This document shows, piece after piece, positions 22,619 through 55,386 of a stretch of DNA of 64,000 bases (positions are counted from its first letter, which is position 1; the number at the start of each line of letters is the position of its first letter). This stretch comes from Hormiphora californensis. Lineage: Eukaryota > Ctenophora > Tentaculata > Cydippida > Pleurobrachiidae. Where the stretch lies: NCBI GenBank assembly GCA_020137815.1, contig CM035361.1, positions 1,890,489-1,954,488 on the forward strand. Reading direction: 5' to 3'. A program made the translations under genes and the position numbers. The notes under the pieces were generated by a model that saw only the letters and a program-made list of their open reading frames with translations, was not told where the DNA came from and searched no databases.

Positions 22619-25600
22619 TCACTCAGATGGAACAGTCAGTAGCTCTCCTCCCCCTCTGGATTTGGTGATCCCTGCTCCAACAGCTGGAGCTGTACTTGTA
22701 GAGTTGTTGCGGAAAGTCCTAGATACATTCATTGATGATGAAACCTGCGATAGAGAGATCGGTGTCATGCATACGTGTAGAATGAATAAAGGGCTAAAAA
22801 CTGAAAATGAAAGTTGGAATGGGGGAAAACAGTCGTGCGTGAACCTCAGCTTCAGGCCGCGGCTACTGAGACCGAGATCTCAGGTTTCAGTGACGGCTAT
22901 TCCCTTAAATCTCAGGGAATATCCGTCACTGAAAACTGAGATCTTATGTCTCAGTGTAAAATAGCCGTGGCCTAGGAATGTACTATGTATCTACGTAGAT
23001 CTACATACCTGGCTAATTCTACGATTCCAGTCACCACTGGCCCGAGAAACCTCCAGACTTGCTTTCCGCATCCGGTACCGTAACGCAATACTCAGTTTAT
23101 CTGAGGACGAGGACCGAGGGGCTTTGAAAGTCTTACTAATATCTTACATAATAAGAAGCTAGTTATCGCCGTAAAAACTTATCGGTTTGAGTTTTAAATA
23201 ATAAACCCAATGACTTCTAATCTTTTTCACATAGCCTACACATAGCCTACCTCTAAAATCTGTTGAACCGAGCACATAGATGATAGGATCAATGAAGAGA
23301 TTAGAGTAGAACATGATCACCACTATATCATCAAGGTAAATGGTGGTATGGTAGTTCTTCCCTGGAAATAGATTGCAGGGTGTTGGGAACCTTATTGAGT
23401 CACCAGACCTTATTCGACAAAAGGAACTTAGCCTACAAAACATTGGAAATCATGACTTCATGATTTCCTAGATTTGGATGATTTCACCATAGGAATTTAC
23501 CGTTTTCGAGGAGCCGCCTGCAGTTGTAGATGTAGTTTGGAAGCCAAGAGACAGTGAAGAAAAACAGTAACAGAGAAATATTCCTGTGAAAAATCAAAAT
23601 ATTATAGCTTGAAAACAAGATTGTTCGCAGAACAAAATACTAGAATGAATTCTTTGTGAAATCAAACACTACAAACAATGAGTTGTTTGTGAAGTCAAAC
23701 ACCATAAAATGAATTGTTTACGGAGTTCTAACCTGAAGACAGGTATTTTCTTGGCGGTATCCACCCTAGCTGACGTGAATCATGGGCCCTCTGTCACGGT
23801 TCAGTACCACTATAATGTTAATGTACATACCCAGGATCGCCTGCAGTGAATAGGTATTGTGTTAGGACCCGAAATTGAAAAGGGGTCTGGAGAGTGTAAA
23901 TAATTGAATTCAAATGTTCTTGAAATGACATTGAGAAAAAAAGTATAAATGCCCGCACCCACCAAGGTCATTGAAGGTTGAATTTCTAGAAAACGTGTAT
24001 TTAACTATGACGTAACATGCTATGACGTCACATAGTTAGAACAAGGAACCGACCGAATCAGGAAATACTGGTCCCTGATTGGCTGATAACCAGTCACGTG
24101 ACCTAGGTAACGAGAATTCTGATTGGTTGTTTACTTGTATCCTAGTTAGAACTCACCAATAAAGGGATCACGAAGAATATTGTATCTGTGGCGTGGATGA
24201 ACAGTAAACCAGTGTAACCACATTGCATTACACACCTGTGAATAAAGATATGTTTGTAACAGAGGGTGCTTTTTCATGTTTGTGTTGCACAATTGTTGCT
24301 TGTTTGTTTCTTTGTTTGTTTGTTTCTTTGTTCACTCACGATTGTTCAAAGGTCGTCTTGATGACTTGACCGTTGAAAATCACGGTTGAAATCACAGTGT
24401 ACGCTGTAGCAGTCAACCACGTGTAGAAAACCTGTAACAAGAGATGTCATAGTAACCAATGGTAACCAATGGTAACCAATAGTAACCAATGGTAACCACG
24501 GGTTACTTTCACTGGTTCCCTCGATTTCGCAACAAAAAGTAATATGTTTCCAGGGGGGGGGCGTGACTTTGGAGAAAGGAGACAGCTGGTGCAGTGTAAT
24601 TTTAATTATGTCCACCATTCATCAAATTTACTGAGTTTGACATTTTATTTATTTCAAATTTATCTCTACGAGATTTCACCACGATCGTTATCCCCAGAAA
24701 AATGATCTAATGCTCAACATTTTTAAGAAGCAGGTGCAGATGTTACTTAGGCCAGAATAATGATCTGCCGAGCCCTAAATACCCACAGATAACACACTAT
24801 CCAATCCTTCGAAATATAGGCTAAACGATGCAGACTGCAGCTGTGTGGAATGGCGATCAGGCTATCACTATCAGGTAAACGACCATTACGATTATTAGGG
24901 GGAAATTACCTGTTTTTCTAAATATTGCAGTACGTCTTGGATCTAAGGAACCAATAGTTGAATCGGAAAAATGAGGCTCTGCCTTGACTTCTAAAATACA
25001 GCAAGATGTTAAAAATGAAAAAATCTCTTAATTCACCTACCATTTTGTAGGACATTGCTCGTGTTATTGCCAGTTTGTATTTGACCGGATCTGACAGGGC
25101 CAACATCCTGTTGTAGGTGATACACAGCACTGTGGGAGAGAGTTCTGGGTGACTATCATGGCTGCTTCATAAACATGGCTTAGTAATTAGCTTAAATTCC
25201 ATTATAATAATAATAATAATATTCCGCGCTTATATACCGCCCATACCCGACAGAGACATGTCAAAATATTGACGATGTTCCGCCGAATCATCAGAGCGGT
25301 ATATCCTCGACTACTTATATGACACACTCGAACAGCTCTGGTTGAAAAACAATATATAGACGACTAAATAAACTTGACTTATAAAACTGAGGGAATAACT
25401 GGTCCCATAATCCTGTAGATATAAATTAAAACACACTATACTCACACCTGCTCGAAAAAAGGATACTAGGTAATGAATTAATAACATGGCTAGAGAGAGG
25501 ATGACACTGATTGCCCGCAGGCCCCACAACTACAACAAACATTACAACTCAGCCATGGGTTCCCCATCACCCACTCCAAATGCACCAACGAAGAGATGTG

Positions 25601-27365
25601 TTTTCAGCCGGGTTTTGAAAGTATCCACATTGGGGATTGACCTGAGCTCAAGAGGAAGCTCATTCCAGACAGAGGGCAGGAATACTGATAACCTCCTACG
25701 TCTCAACTTAGAGTTGGCATTGATACTGGTCATCTTTGGATGTTTTAACCTATAGGGATCCGGAACATTAGTCATCCTCGTTGTCCTAGAGGTTCCCCAA
25801 GTCTCATCACGTGGCACCAAATCCTGGAGATAACACGGGGCTGTTCCATTGACTATTTTGTAGGCAATCAAACATGCTTTGAAGTCCAACCTGTAGGAGA
25901 TCGGTAAAATATGACATTGCCTGAAATACTCCATGTAGTTGTCCTGGTGTCCGTGGAGGTTAAATACAAAACGAACACAGGCATTGAGAAGCTTCTGGAG
26001 CCCACTGAGAACTCGACCAGGAAGTCCACAATACAGAATGTTACTGTAGTCTATCCTCGATAAAATCAACTGTTTGACCAACATTATCTTTGTTGGGATA
26101 TCAAAACACCTGTGCAGTTGCCAAAGGTTTCGTAACATCAGTCCACACTGTTTCCTCACATTGTTAACCTGTCGTTCAAGGCCAAGGTTATGATCCAAGA
26201 GAATTCCCAGGGTTTTACCATCTGTTCCACTACATTCACTGGGGGAGATTTCCGTTCCTCCAAAGTTAATAACTGGATCAAAAGAGACTTTGCTTAGAGA
26301 ACTGCGCTTTCCAAGCAGGATGAATTCCGTTATCAAAAAAATGTTTCAAAAAAACGAAACTGATAAAACTCCTACATTCCTATTGCATTCGTTCATTCAA
26401 ACTGCCGCTGGTAGTGGCATTGCGCCGAAATAAACACATAAAAATAAGCAGCTACCTGCTAAAGATGAAGCGTAGATTCCAGCCCATGTTAGAAATGGTA
26501 CAAACTTGCAAAGAGTATGTAGAATCACCTGAAAGTACACACTTGTTATACTGTCGTGCATTACACTTCTGTTGTCCTTGTGTAATGTGTAAACAAACGA
26601 ATTGAATGACTGGATAATGTAATCTCAATTAACCCTAACGACTCAACTAACTGACTATTAGCATGTACCGGTGAAGCGAAGGTGGATGAGATAAGTCCGG
26701 GTCCCCGGAAGAAAAGGCCCATTATGGACACCAGCAGATCAGACGCCATCAAGTTTCCTGAGGGTGATTGAAGTTGCTAGAAACGATTGGGTAGATCGCC
26801 AAAATCACAATAATAAATATGATTCCTTTGACCTTTAGCTTTGATGACTAATCAACCAACACAATTAAACATCAGCTGATAGTAAATTAACAGCTAATCA
26901 ATAATTAATTGACTAATTACCGATAAGGATGTGGTAGCTGCTCCCGAACATATCCTTGTGACTATAGATAACAAATATTATCAACACCGTCTCAATTAAT
27001 GATGCAAGGGATACCGCCACAATAACGCTGCCAACCTGTTGGTGGAATTTCAGGTACAATTTAGAGATGGACCAGGAACCGACCGACCGACACAAGTAAA
27101 CAACCAATCAGAACTCATTATTTAGGTCACGTGACTGGTTATCAGCCAATCAGGGACCAGTATTTCCTGATTCGCCGATTCGGTCGGTTCCTGAGATGGA
27201 CTATGAGGCATAGCTATGGGAAAAGGTGGAATTTGACACGTGTTGGGCTGACTCACAGCTTCTCATAAAAAGATCGTGTTTTCAATTTCAATTCCTTACC
27301 ACACGACTATGGTCCGGTACAGAACTTTCATTCACGCTCGACTGATCCAGAATTCCCTCACCCAT
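22619..27365 (-). CDS. Class A (rhodopsin-like) G-protein-coupled receptor, orphan; frameshift in third loop
   Basis: Twelve exons: 27365-27300, 27035-26921, 26757-26669, 26528-26456, 25129-25041, 24431-24340, 24235-24157, 23840-23733, 23583-23501, 23361-23251, 23100-23009 and 22744-22619. All phases agree except around exon 8. The N-terminus is short (MGEGILDQSSVNESSV) with one NES sequon. TM1-ICL1 reads LIIFVIYSHKDMFG and TM2 NLMASDLLVSIMG. TM3 begins LCKFVPFLTWAGIY with the conserved Cys; TM5 includes FFVIPLL, TM6 FFTVSWLPNYIYN, and TM7 FIDPIIYVLGSTDFRG. Oddities: the DRY position reads TYNRMLALSDP, and NPxxY is DPIIY. Exon 8 (TM5 end and third loop) is 108 bases long, one more than the frame needs, with a TAG in the loop. 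The ligand is unknown. A LINE fragment lies in the TM3 intron. Confidence 0.82.
22854..22973. mobile_element. 120-bp hairpin MITE-like element
   Basis: The two halves are imperfect complements. They begin AGGCCGCGGCTACTGAGAC and end GTCTCAGTGTAAAATAGCCG then TGGCCT, with the loop near TTAAATCTCA. It lies between the last two GPCR exons. Confidence 0.7.
24043..24144. mobile_element. hAT-like MITE, copy 2 (degenerate right end)
   Basis: Shares AATCAGGAAATACTGGTCCC and the following TGATTGGCTGATAACCAGTC with copies 1 and 3. It is flanked on both sides by GTTAGAAC (24035-24042 and 24145-24152), a perfect 8-bp target duplication. The right terminal repeat is lost. Confidence 0.8.
25202..26336 (-). 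mobile_element. 5'-truncated CR1/L2-like LINE fragment (RT C-terminus)
   Basis: The open frame 26336-25542 encodes the region after the RT catalytic motifs of a non-LTR retrotransposon: LGILLDHNLGLERQVNNVRK, then LHRCFDIPTKIMLVKQLILS and SVWNELPLELRS. It ends shortly after FKTRLKTHLF, as CR1/L2 ORF2 proteins do. The minus-strand 3' end reads GCGGTATATAAGCGCGGAAT followed by (ATT)n at 25202-25225, a typical LINE tail. The fragment is 5'-truncated and sits in the TM3 intron of the GPCR. The TADD-type catalytic part is absent, so it is dead on arrival. Confidence 0.85.
27073..27193. mobile_element. hAT-like MITE, copy 3 (most complete)
   Basis: A 121-bp element starts CAGGAACCGACCGACCGACA and ends ATTCGGTCGGTTCCTG, with good terminal inverted repeats. 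It is flanked by AGATGGAC on both sides (27065-27072 and 27194-27201), a perfect 8-bp target duplication. Its orientation is opposite to copies 1 and 2. It lies in intron 1 of the GPCR. Confidence 0.88.
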
Positions 27366-29890
27366 ATGTAGAAAGACACTGCTATATAATGAGATGTAAG
27401 GTTAGATTGGAAACACAATAGCAACAGAGAGAAAATGAATGTAGTTTGAAAGATGAGCCAAGATCGGGGTTTGAGGGATAACCAAAATCAACACAAAATA
27501 TACAACTGTTGATATTGATACGGGTATAAAAAGGTACAATTAGCAGTTCAAGGATTTGTCATGTGATACAGTCTCATCATACACGTACCCCCGTTAGAAC
27601 TGTCACAGTATTGACAGCGTAAGAAGGGCCTGCAGCGTATACCAATTCAAGGACTGGAAAAATTCCTAGAAAATTGGTTAAACACAACTCCAAGAAAAGT
27701 ATGCATAAATGCATAATCACATGATGCTGTGAATATACCAAGCTCTTGACATAACTGAGAGAGAGAGAGAGAGAGAGGCTTCTAGACTTAGAGGGTCTTG
27801 TAATTTTCCCCGTCTCTGCAGTCGAGCCGTGTATTTTGTATGACACATATATTATGCGACAGGTGCATTGCGATTATACGTACCCTGCTATAATTACGGG
27901 TATACCACCTTACTCATGTTTTTTGGGACTCCAATACTCCAATAGCATGCTTGTTACGAGGGAGTGTTCAAAACAAATAAAAAACTTGGGTTTTAGGCCC
28001 TTTAATTGCACCTTGGGGTGTCGATTGTCAAATGCAGACTGCAGACTCGAGTATTCTGTGGTAAAATCGAGGTAGATAATGCATATAATATATTGGTTCC
28101 CTAGTGATATGACGACTGACGAGTAAGTTAAAAGCTGTTTTGTCATTGGTCAAGAAAATGGGAAAATACTCAAAGATAAAGAGGGGACCAGGGGAGATTG
28201 CACCAGCCGAGTTTGCTAAGGAGCATTTAGTACTAAAGATCCATTAAAACAGCTGCTTCAAAAATGTGTTGCTCAGTCGAACATAGGAAGATAATTATTA
28301 GAAAAAGACCTGATTCTTCTCTGAGGAGGTAGACTAGATGATAACTCATAACAGAGATCGATTATATCAGAAAGAATGATATATGATGGCAGGTGCGATG
28401 ATTTACTGCGGACCACACCCATGAGCTCCAGCAAATACAATGGTATCGAGGAACGGGAAAGACAAAAGTAGAAAAAGTATTCATAGCAGACATCCGATTC
28501 TTTCGAAATCTGTTCAGCCAAGGGGAACGCCTCAATCATTATATGAGTTTCAAACTTTCATCAACTACAACGTAAAACTATTTATTGAGGATGACAGTGA
28601 ACTGTATGAGTCGAGTGCTGTAAATACACATAATTTTGGTGACCAAGTCCATGTTCACAGTAAACAAGTTGTTAGTTCAAAATGTCATAATTGAGTCCAC
28701 AGTCGACTATTGTCCATTGGAAAGTTTCATAAAATCACATTGAGTCATTGAAAATAACAGAGGTACCATTAGGGACTATCAGAGAGTTTGGATAACGTGA
28801 GAAAGATAAATTTGTGAAAAGAACGAGAGGGATTCGAGAGAGAGAGAAGAAAAAGGAGTGGCAGAGAGAGTGAGTGAGAGAGAGAGAGAGAGAGAGAGAG
28901 TGATAGAGATAGAGTGATAGAGAGAGGGAACGAGGACTAGAACACCTGCTCCTAGGAGCTGCCCGGGCATTTTTGCTGAAATTTAATCTTTCGCAAAAAG
29001 CTCTCTCACTTATATTCTTTCAAGTCATTATTATATTCACCTATCATTCTCTCTCCCCATGTCTCTCTCCCCAGAGGCCTCTCTCTCTCTCTATCTCTTT
29101 CTCTCTCACTTTCATAGACAACACACATCTGTGGTGTTGTGTGTTTGTCGAAGTTTGAAAATGAAAATATGTTTGGATGCAGCCATGCTTAGCAAAATGA
29201 ACTTCCCTCTCAGATCGCTACCGTAGTTGGGGTGTCATAGAACGAATTAGAATCTAACAAATCATAACACCCAGATGCGCATAAAGAGAAAATATGAAAT
29301 GAAATAATGCAAAAGAATGCCATGGCTGCAGTGGTGGGGGCTGTGAAGCGCATACGCACATACGCCTCATACATGATCGCTTTCTACGATTTCCGTAGAT
29401 ATTAATATCAAATGTAAATGAAAATCCTTTTTGGCGATATAGATAGCATCTTTTTTCTGTAAGTGAACTGCATGCAGCTTTGAGTCTATAAGTGATAATT
29501 CTGTGATATAGAAACATATCATGATCCATCTAGATTACCTGCTTAGTTTTATTTAATGATACCTTGCATATCACGTGGCCATGCGTTGATCGTTATCATC
29601 AGATCACTTTTATTATCTAAATATAGCTTCCATTTTCGTTTCAGTAATCACAATTTAAAGAGGACTTAAGATTTTAGAAGCTGATTAAGATGAAGATTTA
29701 AAAAGTTAAATCATGATAAAGAAAGGTCTAAATAGACGGAAATTAGGGAGATTGGGAAAAGAAGGGAGATGGCGATTGGTAGAGATCTCAACTAGACCCT
29801 CTATAGAGAGATAGAAGGTATCTACCAGTACAAGAAGATAGTTAGTATCCAGGCCGTAGAGATTTAAAGCGATCTATATTTTATTAAAGA
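27366..29890. other. Intergenic stretch upstream of the GPCR
   Basis: No gene supported. Short GA runs lie at 27756-27778 and 28850-28925, and CT runs at 29045-29110. A minus-strand open frame at 28539-28273 (88 codons) has ordinary composition but no recognisable domain or splice context. Confidence 0.5.
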
Positions 29891-29894
29891 GGCT

Positions 29895-29908
29895 TCTCGG
29901 CTCTCTCC

Positions 29909-30003
<95 letters not shown>

Positions 30004-31531
30004 CTCCTCCTCTCCCTCTCCCTCTCTCCTCTCTCTCTCCTCTCTCCTCTTCCTCACTCTCTCTCCTCTCGGTCTCTCTCTCTCTCCTCCGTTTTTTCTG
30101 TTTCATTCTTTTCTCCAGGGGCATCCGAAGAAATTTTGGGTCCTCCAAAGTTTATTTCCCCTGTGGCGGGGGAGGGAAGAAGCTGGAGGAACGACCGGGG
30201 GATCCCGGCCCTAGCGAAGAGTAGGGGATAAAGGGATAGGAAGCTTCCCTTTCTCCTTGATCTTCGTGTCTCTTCTCGCGTCTCTTATCCTGCATGGCTC
30301 TCCCCGGTGCTGGGGAAACCCATACCTTACCTGCCCTTCTCTTCGTAAACCTTGTCCACCCTCTTTCTTTTGTTGCTTAATACGGGAAATCCCGGGGATA
30401 TTTCTTTTCCCCGTTTTTCCTTTCCTTTTCCTTCACAGGCGCTGTTTTCCAAAACGGTGTCACCGAATCTTTTCCGTTGCTTTTTCTCAACTTATTATTG
30501 CCTGAGGGGGAGAGTCCATGCTCGACGAGGACCGAAGAAGTGCGGGGCGATCAGAGGCGAGAACTTACAGAAAATAGCATTGAGGTCCAATAAACAAATA
30601 TCAAGGTAGGGAAAGCTCTCTCGATCTCTCTCCTCTCATCTCTCTCTCTCTCTCTCTTTTTCTCTGCTTTGCTTTTCATTTCTTTCCATCTCCAGAAGGC
30701 TCATCATCAGATTAGAAGACGATATCTCTACCCTTTATCTTTCATTCTTCTCTCTTAAACCTCCTATCTAACGCGCTTACTGGAAGTTGTAAGCATTTCG
30801 AGTCCCCTATATCTTTCTTTTCCCCTTGTTTTTTTTTTCCCTTTTTCCTTGAACGCTTTTCCTTCACAGAGCGCACTGTATGTGAAAATGACGGTGTAAG
30901 CCACACATGCTTTTCCCTGTTGCTTGTTTCTCAACTTAATGGTTAATAATGTTCCTGGGAGTGAGAGCTGCAGAGAATCATGGCAATCGAGGAGGAGCAA
31001 GCGAAGAGAGATCGGGCGAGATCAGAGAGGGAGAAATAGACAGAAGATAGAATAAAGGGAAGAGAGAGGACATAGAAAATAGGACAAGAAGAGGGAAAGC
31101 GGGGACAGAGAAGAGAGAGGACGAAGCAGAGAGGAAATGGTGAGAGCTCTCCAAGGTACGCGTGTAGCAAGGGTATTTATTATACACATGTCAGTGTGCA
31201 AGATGACCCGTCGTGAGTGGTGCACTTCCTTAAGCAATGTGATACAAGGCATTATATATATCCTTTATTACACGCTTAGTTGCACCCCTTTATACCGCAG
31301 TAGGACCCCGATTTACCAGTAAATCAAGGACTGACTTGTTGAGCAAGAGGCCGGATATAGGACCGGTTCGTGTTTATGATACCCCAGCCCCCGCATTTTT
31401 ATTTAACTTTCTTTCTCTTGGTTTGTCTTTAGGTTTAGCGCTGTTGATAAAACTAAAAGTTGGAAAGAAATTACATTAATTTTTAAGTTCTTGTAGCTTA
31501 GTTCATGTCTTATGTTTCTTATAGCTGATGC

Positions 31532-31566
<35 letters not shown>

Positions 31567-32088
31567 TTCTCTCTATCTGACACCGCCGCCCCCAGTTTGC
31601 TTACACGCAGGGACAACGGCAAATACAGACAAAGTTAGAGAGATATATGGATATAGAGAGGGGAGAAAGAGAGAGAGTGAGAGCTCACTCAGCAACATAT
31701 TTTAGTCCAGAACGATCGCTTTTTTTACTGTATAGTTTTGCAGTTCTACACTTCATTTTATTAGGTATTTGTGTCTAAAAGATTGGCTTTAAAATCTATA
31801 AAATTATTAGGCACATAATATTATGATTTTGACGACAAAAAATGGTTTTTAAATTCTGAAATTTGTTGAAATAAGATGGGAATGTTGATGACACAACGTC
31901 GTGATATGACACACCCACTCTATGTAGCAGCCGTTCTTATCATATTAACTCCTTCGTTCGTTTTCTCGTTTTTAGGTGGAATTGTTGGTATGATGTTCAC
32001 ATTAAACTAGACATAAGACAAGAGATAGAGAGAGATAGATAGATAGAGAGATAGAGAGAGAGTAGAGAGAAAGAGAGGATAGAGTAGA

Positions 32089-32122
<34 letters not shown>

Positions 32123-32440
32123 TAGAAGAGACGAGAGAGGAGTAGAGAAGATATAGCCGAGAGAGAGCTACTCGCCGAGCTCATTTCTCGAGAGCGCGCT
32201 CTCGGCCTGCGAGGCCACCGCGAGAGACGAGAAGACACATGTGCAGTAGTAGTATAGTAAAGCTGTAGCTTGCTGCAGGTTGCTGTAGTTGCTAGGGTAA
32301 CTGGTGCTCACACGAAGAGAACGAGAGAGAAGAGAGAGGGATTAAGGAAGGGAGAGAACAAGAGAGGGAAGGGAGAGAGAGAGAAAGACGATTAAGGGAG
32401 AGAGGGAGAGAACAGAGAAGAGCGTACGTTTCCGCCTATA
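29895..32440. repeat. Cluster of (CT)n and (GA)n arrays
   Basis: Arrays at 29895-30100 (CT), 30628-30665 (CT), 31530-31578 (CT), 31650-31685 (GA), 32018-32150 (GA) and 32300-32420 (GA). Between them, CTTTTCCTTCACAG followed by related sequence occurs at about 30425 and 30856, suggesting a segmental duplication. No exon is supported. Confidence 0.8.
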
Positions 32441-32746
32441 CCGTGCACACTATATAGCGGTATTGAGTGTGTGTATGCAGTCTTGTGGTAGCCGATCGAG
32501 AGGTCGAGGATATGTTTATGTCTACTTCGATATCTATAAAGCGACTTTATAAAGTTTCTATAGTAGCTTATACTTCCATATTCTTAGAACAGTATATATT
32601 TAGATGCAATTATACAACTTGTTCTAGCACGCTTCCTCGAATCAGTCCATGGCTTGTTCTGCGTTCACTTCCATGGTCTACTAATATATTCCACTGGCTA
32701 TGGTTCAAATACACATGGACGAATTAGGCCCAAAAGTTTTTACACT

Positions 32747-53292
<20,546 letters not shown>

Positions 53293-54447
53293 AGAACGGT
53301 AGGTTTGCGGGATAGGAAGCGGTTACAATGTTTAGGAGTCAAAGTCATAAGTTAAATATTTTAAGTTTGATAATTCACGTTTCTTGATAAACATCATAAT
53401 CATATAATATCCCTTCATTGAGGTTACAATTATTGTATACATTTAGCAACACTTTGTAACTAACACTCTAATTTCGTTTCAGAACGAGGGCCGTTCGGCA
53501 ACCACCACACGATAAATCTAGACGATGACGATTGAGGGGGATCTTCAGCACACAGGGAGAAAGGAAGAGGGCCATATGAAAGAAATCAATTATTTAATTA
53601 ATTAATTAATTATTAGGGGAGAATGAGTTCAGAGAAAACACACGTGCATTACGGCAACACATTACCATCAAAAGACAAATTATTGCCTGTCAGTTTTGTT
53701 TTGTTAAAGGCACGAAATATGCATCATGATACAAGCTATGATAGAAAAGTCATAAAGGGATTTATTATAACAGATCAGAGAAGAGTGAGAGAGGTGATTG
53801 AATGTGAAAAGATGTTGTTGTGTTTTAGGTAAGAAATATTAATAACAGTTGCAGAGTGAGGGATGGTACGTGACGAATCACAATGAAGTGAATAATTGTG
53901 AGCATTTAGAATCAATTTTCTTATTTTGTCCAATATGCCAAAGCAACTTTATTGAACTTCATCTTGAACTAAAAAAAACTAAAATTCAATATTTAAGACA
54001 AAGGTCAGTTGAAAACAACTAAAGTGCGTTTCAAACGACTTGACCTGAGATTCCTGGAAATTCAGGATTTCCCCTTTGTAAATACACACGCAATGCGCCA
54101 AATTCCAAGAATTACGGGTCAAGTCGCTTGAAACGGACTTTAGCAAGGGACCTGTATGGCGGCGCCATATCCCATTTGACAGTGCGCTCAGAAGGGGCGT
54201 GGCGCCAGACAGCGAGGGACAATATTTTTAATGTCGACAACTTTGCGTCTTAGGCTGGGGAACGAATCCACCTGCCCACCTATGCTACATCGGTCTATGT
54301 GCCTATAATACGGCCTACGAGTACGCGGCTGATACAGCCTCATTCCTCAACGACAAAGAAGAAGACGACGAGCAAGTACTGCAGGATTCGCTGTTCGGAC
54401 GAAGTCGCGACTTGGTGCGGATCCTGCTATTGAAATCATCGCGAAAG
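53293..54447. other. BK 3' UTR and intergenic stretch
   Basis: A GTAGGT donor at 53299 and a TTTCGTTTCAG acceptor at 53480 suggest an intron in the 3' UTR, just after the stop codon. The rest is AT-rich with ATTAATTAATT near 53600 and no supported exon. Confidence 0.35.
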
Positions 54448-54723
54448 GGTCACCACACACCAAAGTTAAAATTAAAATTAAAATTTTGATTTTAAACCCG
54501 CACACACCAGCCGCCGTTAAAATTTCTCTCCCCCATTCTAAAAGTAACAATCTCACGCACGATTTTGACGGTCGCGTTGGATGACAAAATTTTAACACGC
54601 CGTTAAAATCGCGCGCGAGATTGTTACTTTTAGAATGGGGGAGAGAAATTTTAACGGCCGCTGGTGTGTGCGGGTTTAAAATCAAAATTTTAATTTTAAT
54701 TTTAACTTTGGTGTGTGGTGACC
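54448..54723. mobile_element. 276-bp hairpin MITE
   Basis: Arms of over 110 bases are near-perfect complements. They begin GGTCACCACACACCAAAGTT and end with its complement, and include AATTAAAATTAAAATTTTGA and TCTCTCCCCCATTCTAAAAG. The mirrored open frames here are artefacts. Confidence 0.85.
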
Positions 54724-54943
54724 CCAAATTTCAATATTTCCGAGGGGCTTCGTTCCCTCGAGGCTCGACTCCTACCAGCTACTTGGCGTTGCTTGTGGGG
54801 GCTTTCGCCCAACACCATGCCAACTAACCGTGGCTGCCGCACAGCCCTTGAATGGAACACACTTGCGGCTGAGCCCAGGCCCCACTGCCCCAGCACCGCG
54901 GCCAGCGTTAAAATCTGGGTGTTTCGTGAGTGCTGACAAACGG

Positions 54944-55008
54944 TTTTTTAGGGTTAGGGCTAAAGTGGGGTTAGGGTTATGGCTGGGGTTTGGGTTGGGG
55001 TTAGGCCT
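54944..55008. repeat. Interstitial telomere-like TTAGGG stretch
   Basis: Contains TTAGGGTTAGGG, then GGGGTTAGGGTTATGG and GGGGTTTGGGTTGGGGTTAGG, a degenerate array of the animal telomere unit. Confidence 0.6.
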
Positions 55009-55386
55009 TGACATTTCCTACCAGATAAACTTTGAATTAGCCAAAACGGTTGAGTGGTTTGGCGGTTAGAGCCATTTTAGTGAATTAACTTTTTTGGCAA
55101 TGGCAGCGCGCACCTGTAAACAGGCCACCAAACACCCAGATCGTAACGGCGCCCCAGCACCGCCACGAGGAAATATGTCTGCTTTTCAAAAAATCGGCCA
55201 TCTTGGAAATTAAAAATTAAATTAAAAATCAAAGTAAAATTACGGCGCGCGTGACAATGCGTATTGGATGGAACGCGCTGATTTTGAATTTGTACGCAGC
55301 ATTTGCAGCCGCGCACGAATAAGATATTTTAATTTTAGAAACTTCAAAAAACTTCAAAAAACTTCAAATTCAAAAATAACACAATA

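Noticed and set aside
28273-28539. 88-codon minus-strand frame
   Set aside because: Normal composition, but no signal peptide, domain, splice context or repeat support; too short to call.
54347-55069. Mirrored open frames on both strands with shared peptides
   Set aside because: Generated by the 276-bp hairpin element and the adjoining GC-rich sequence; no start, splice or domain support.
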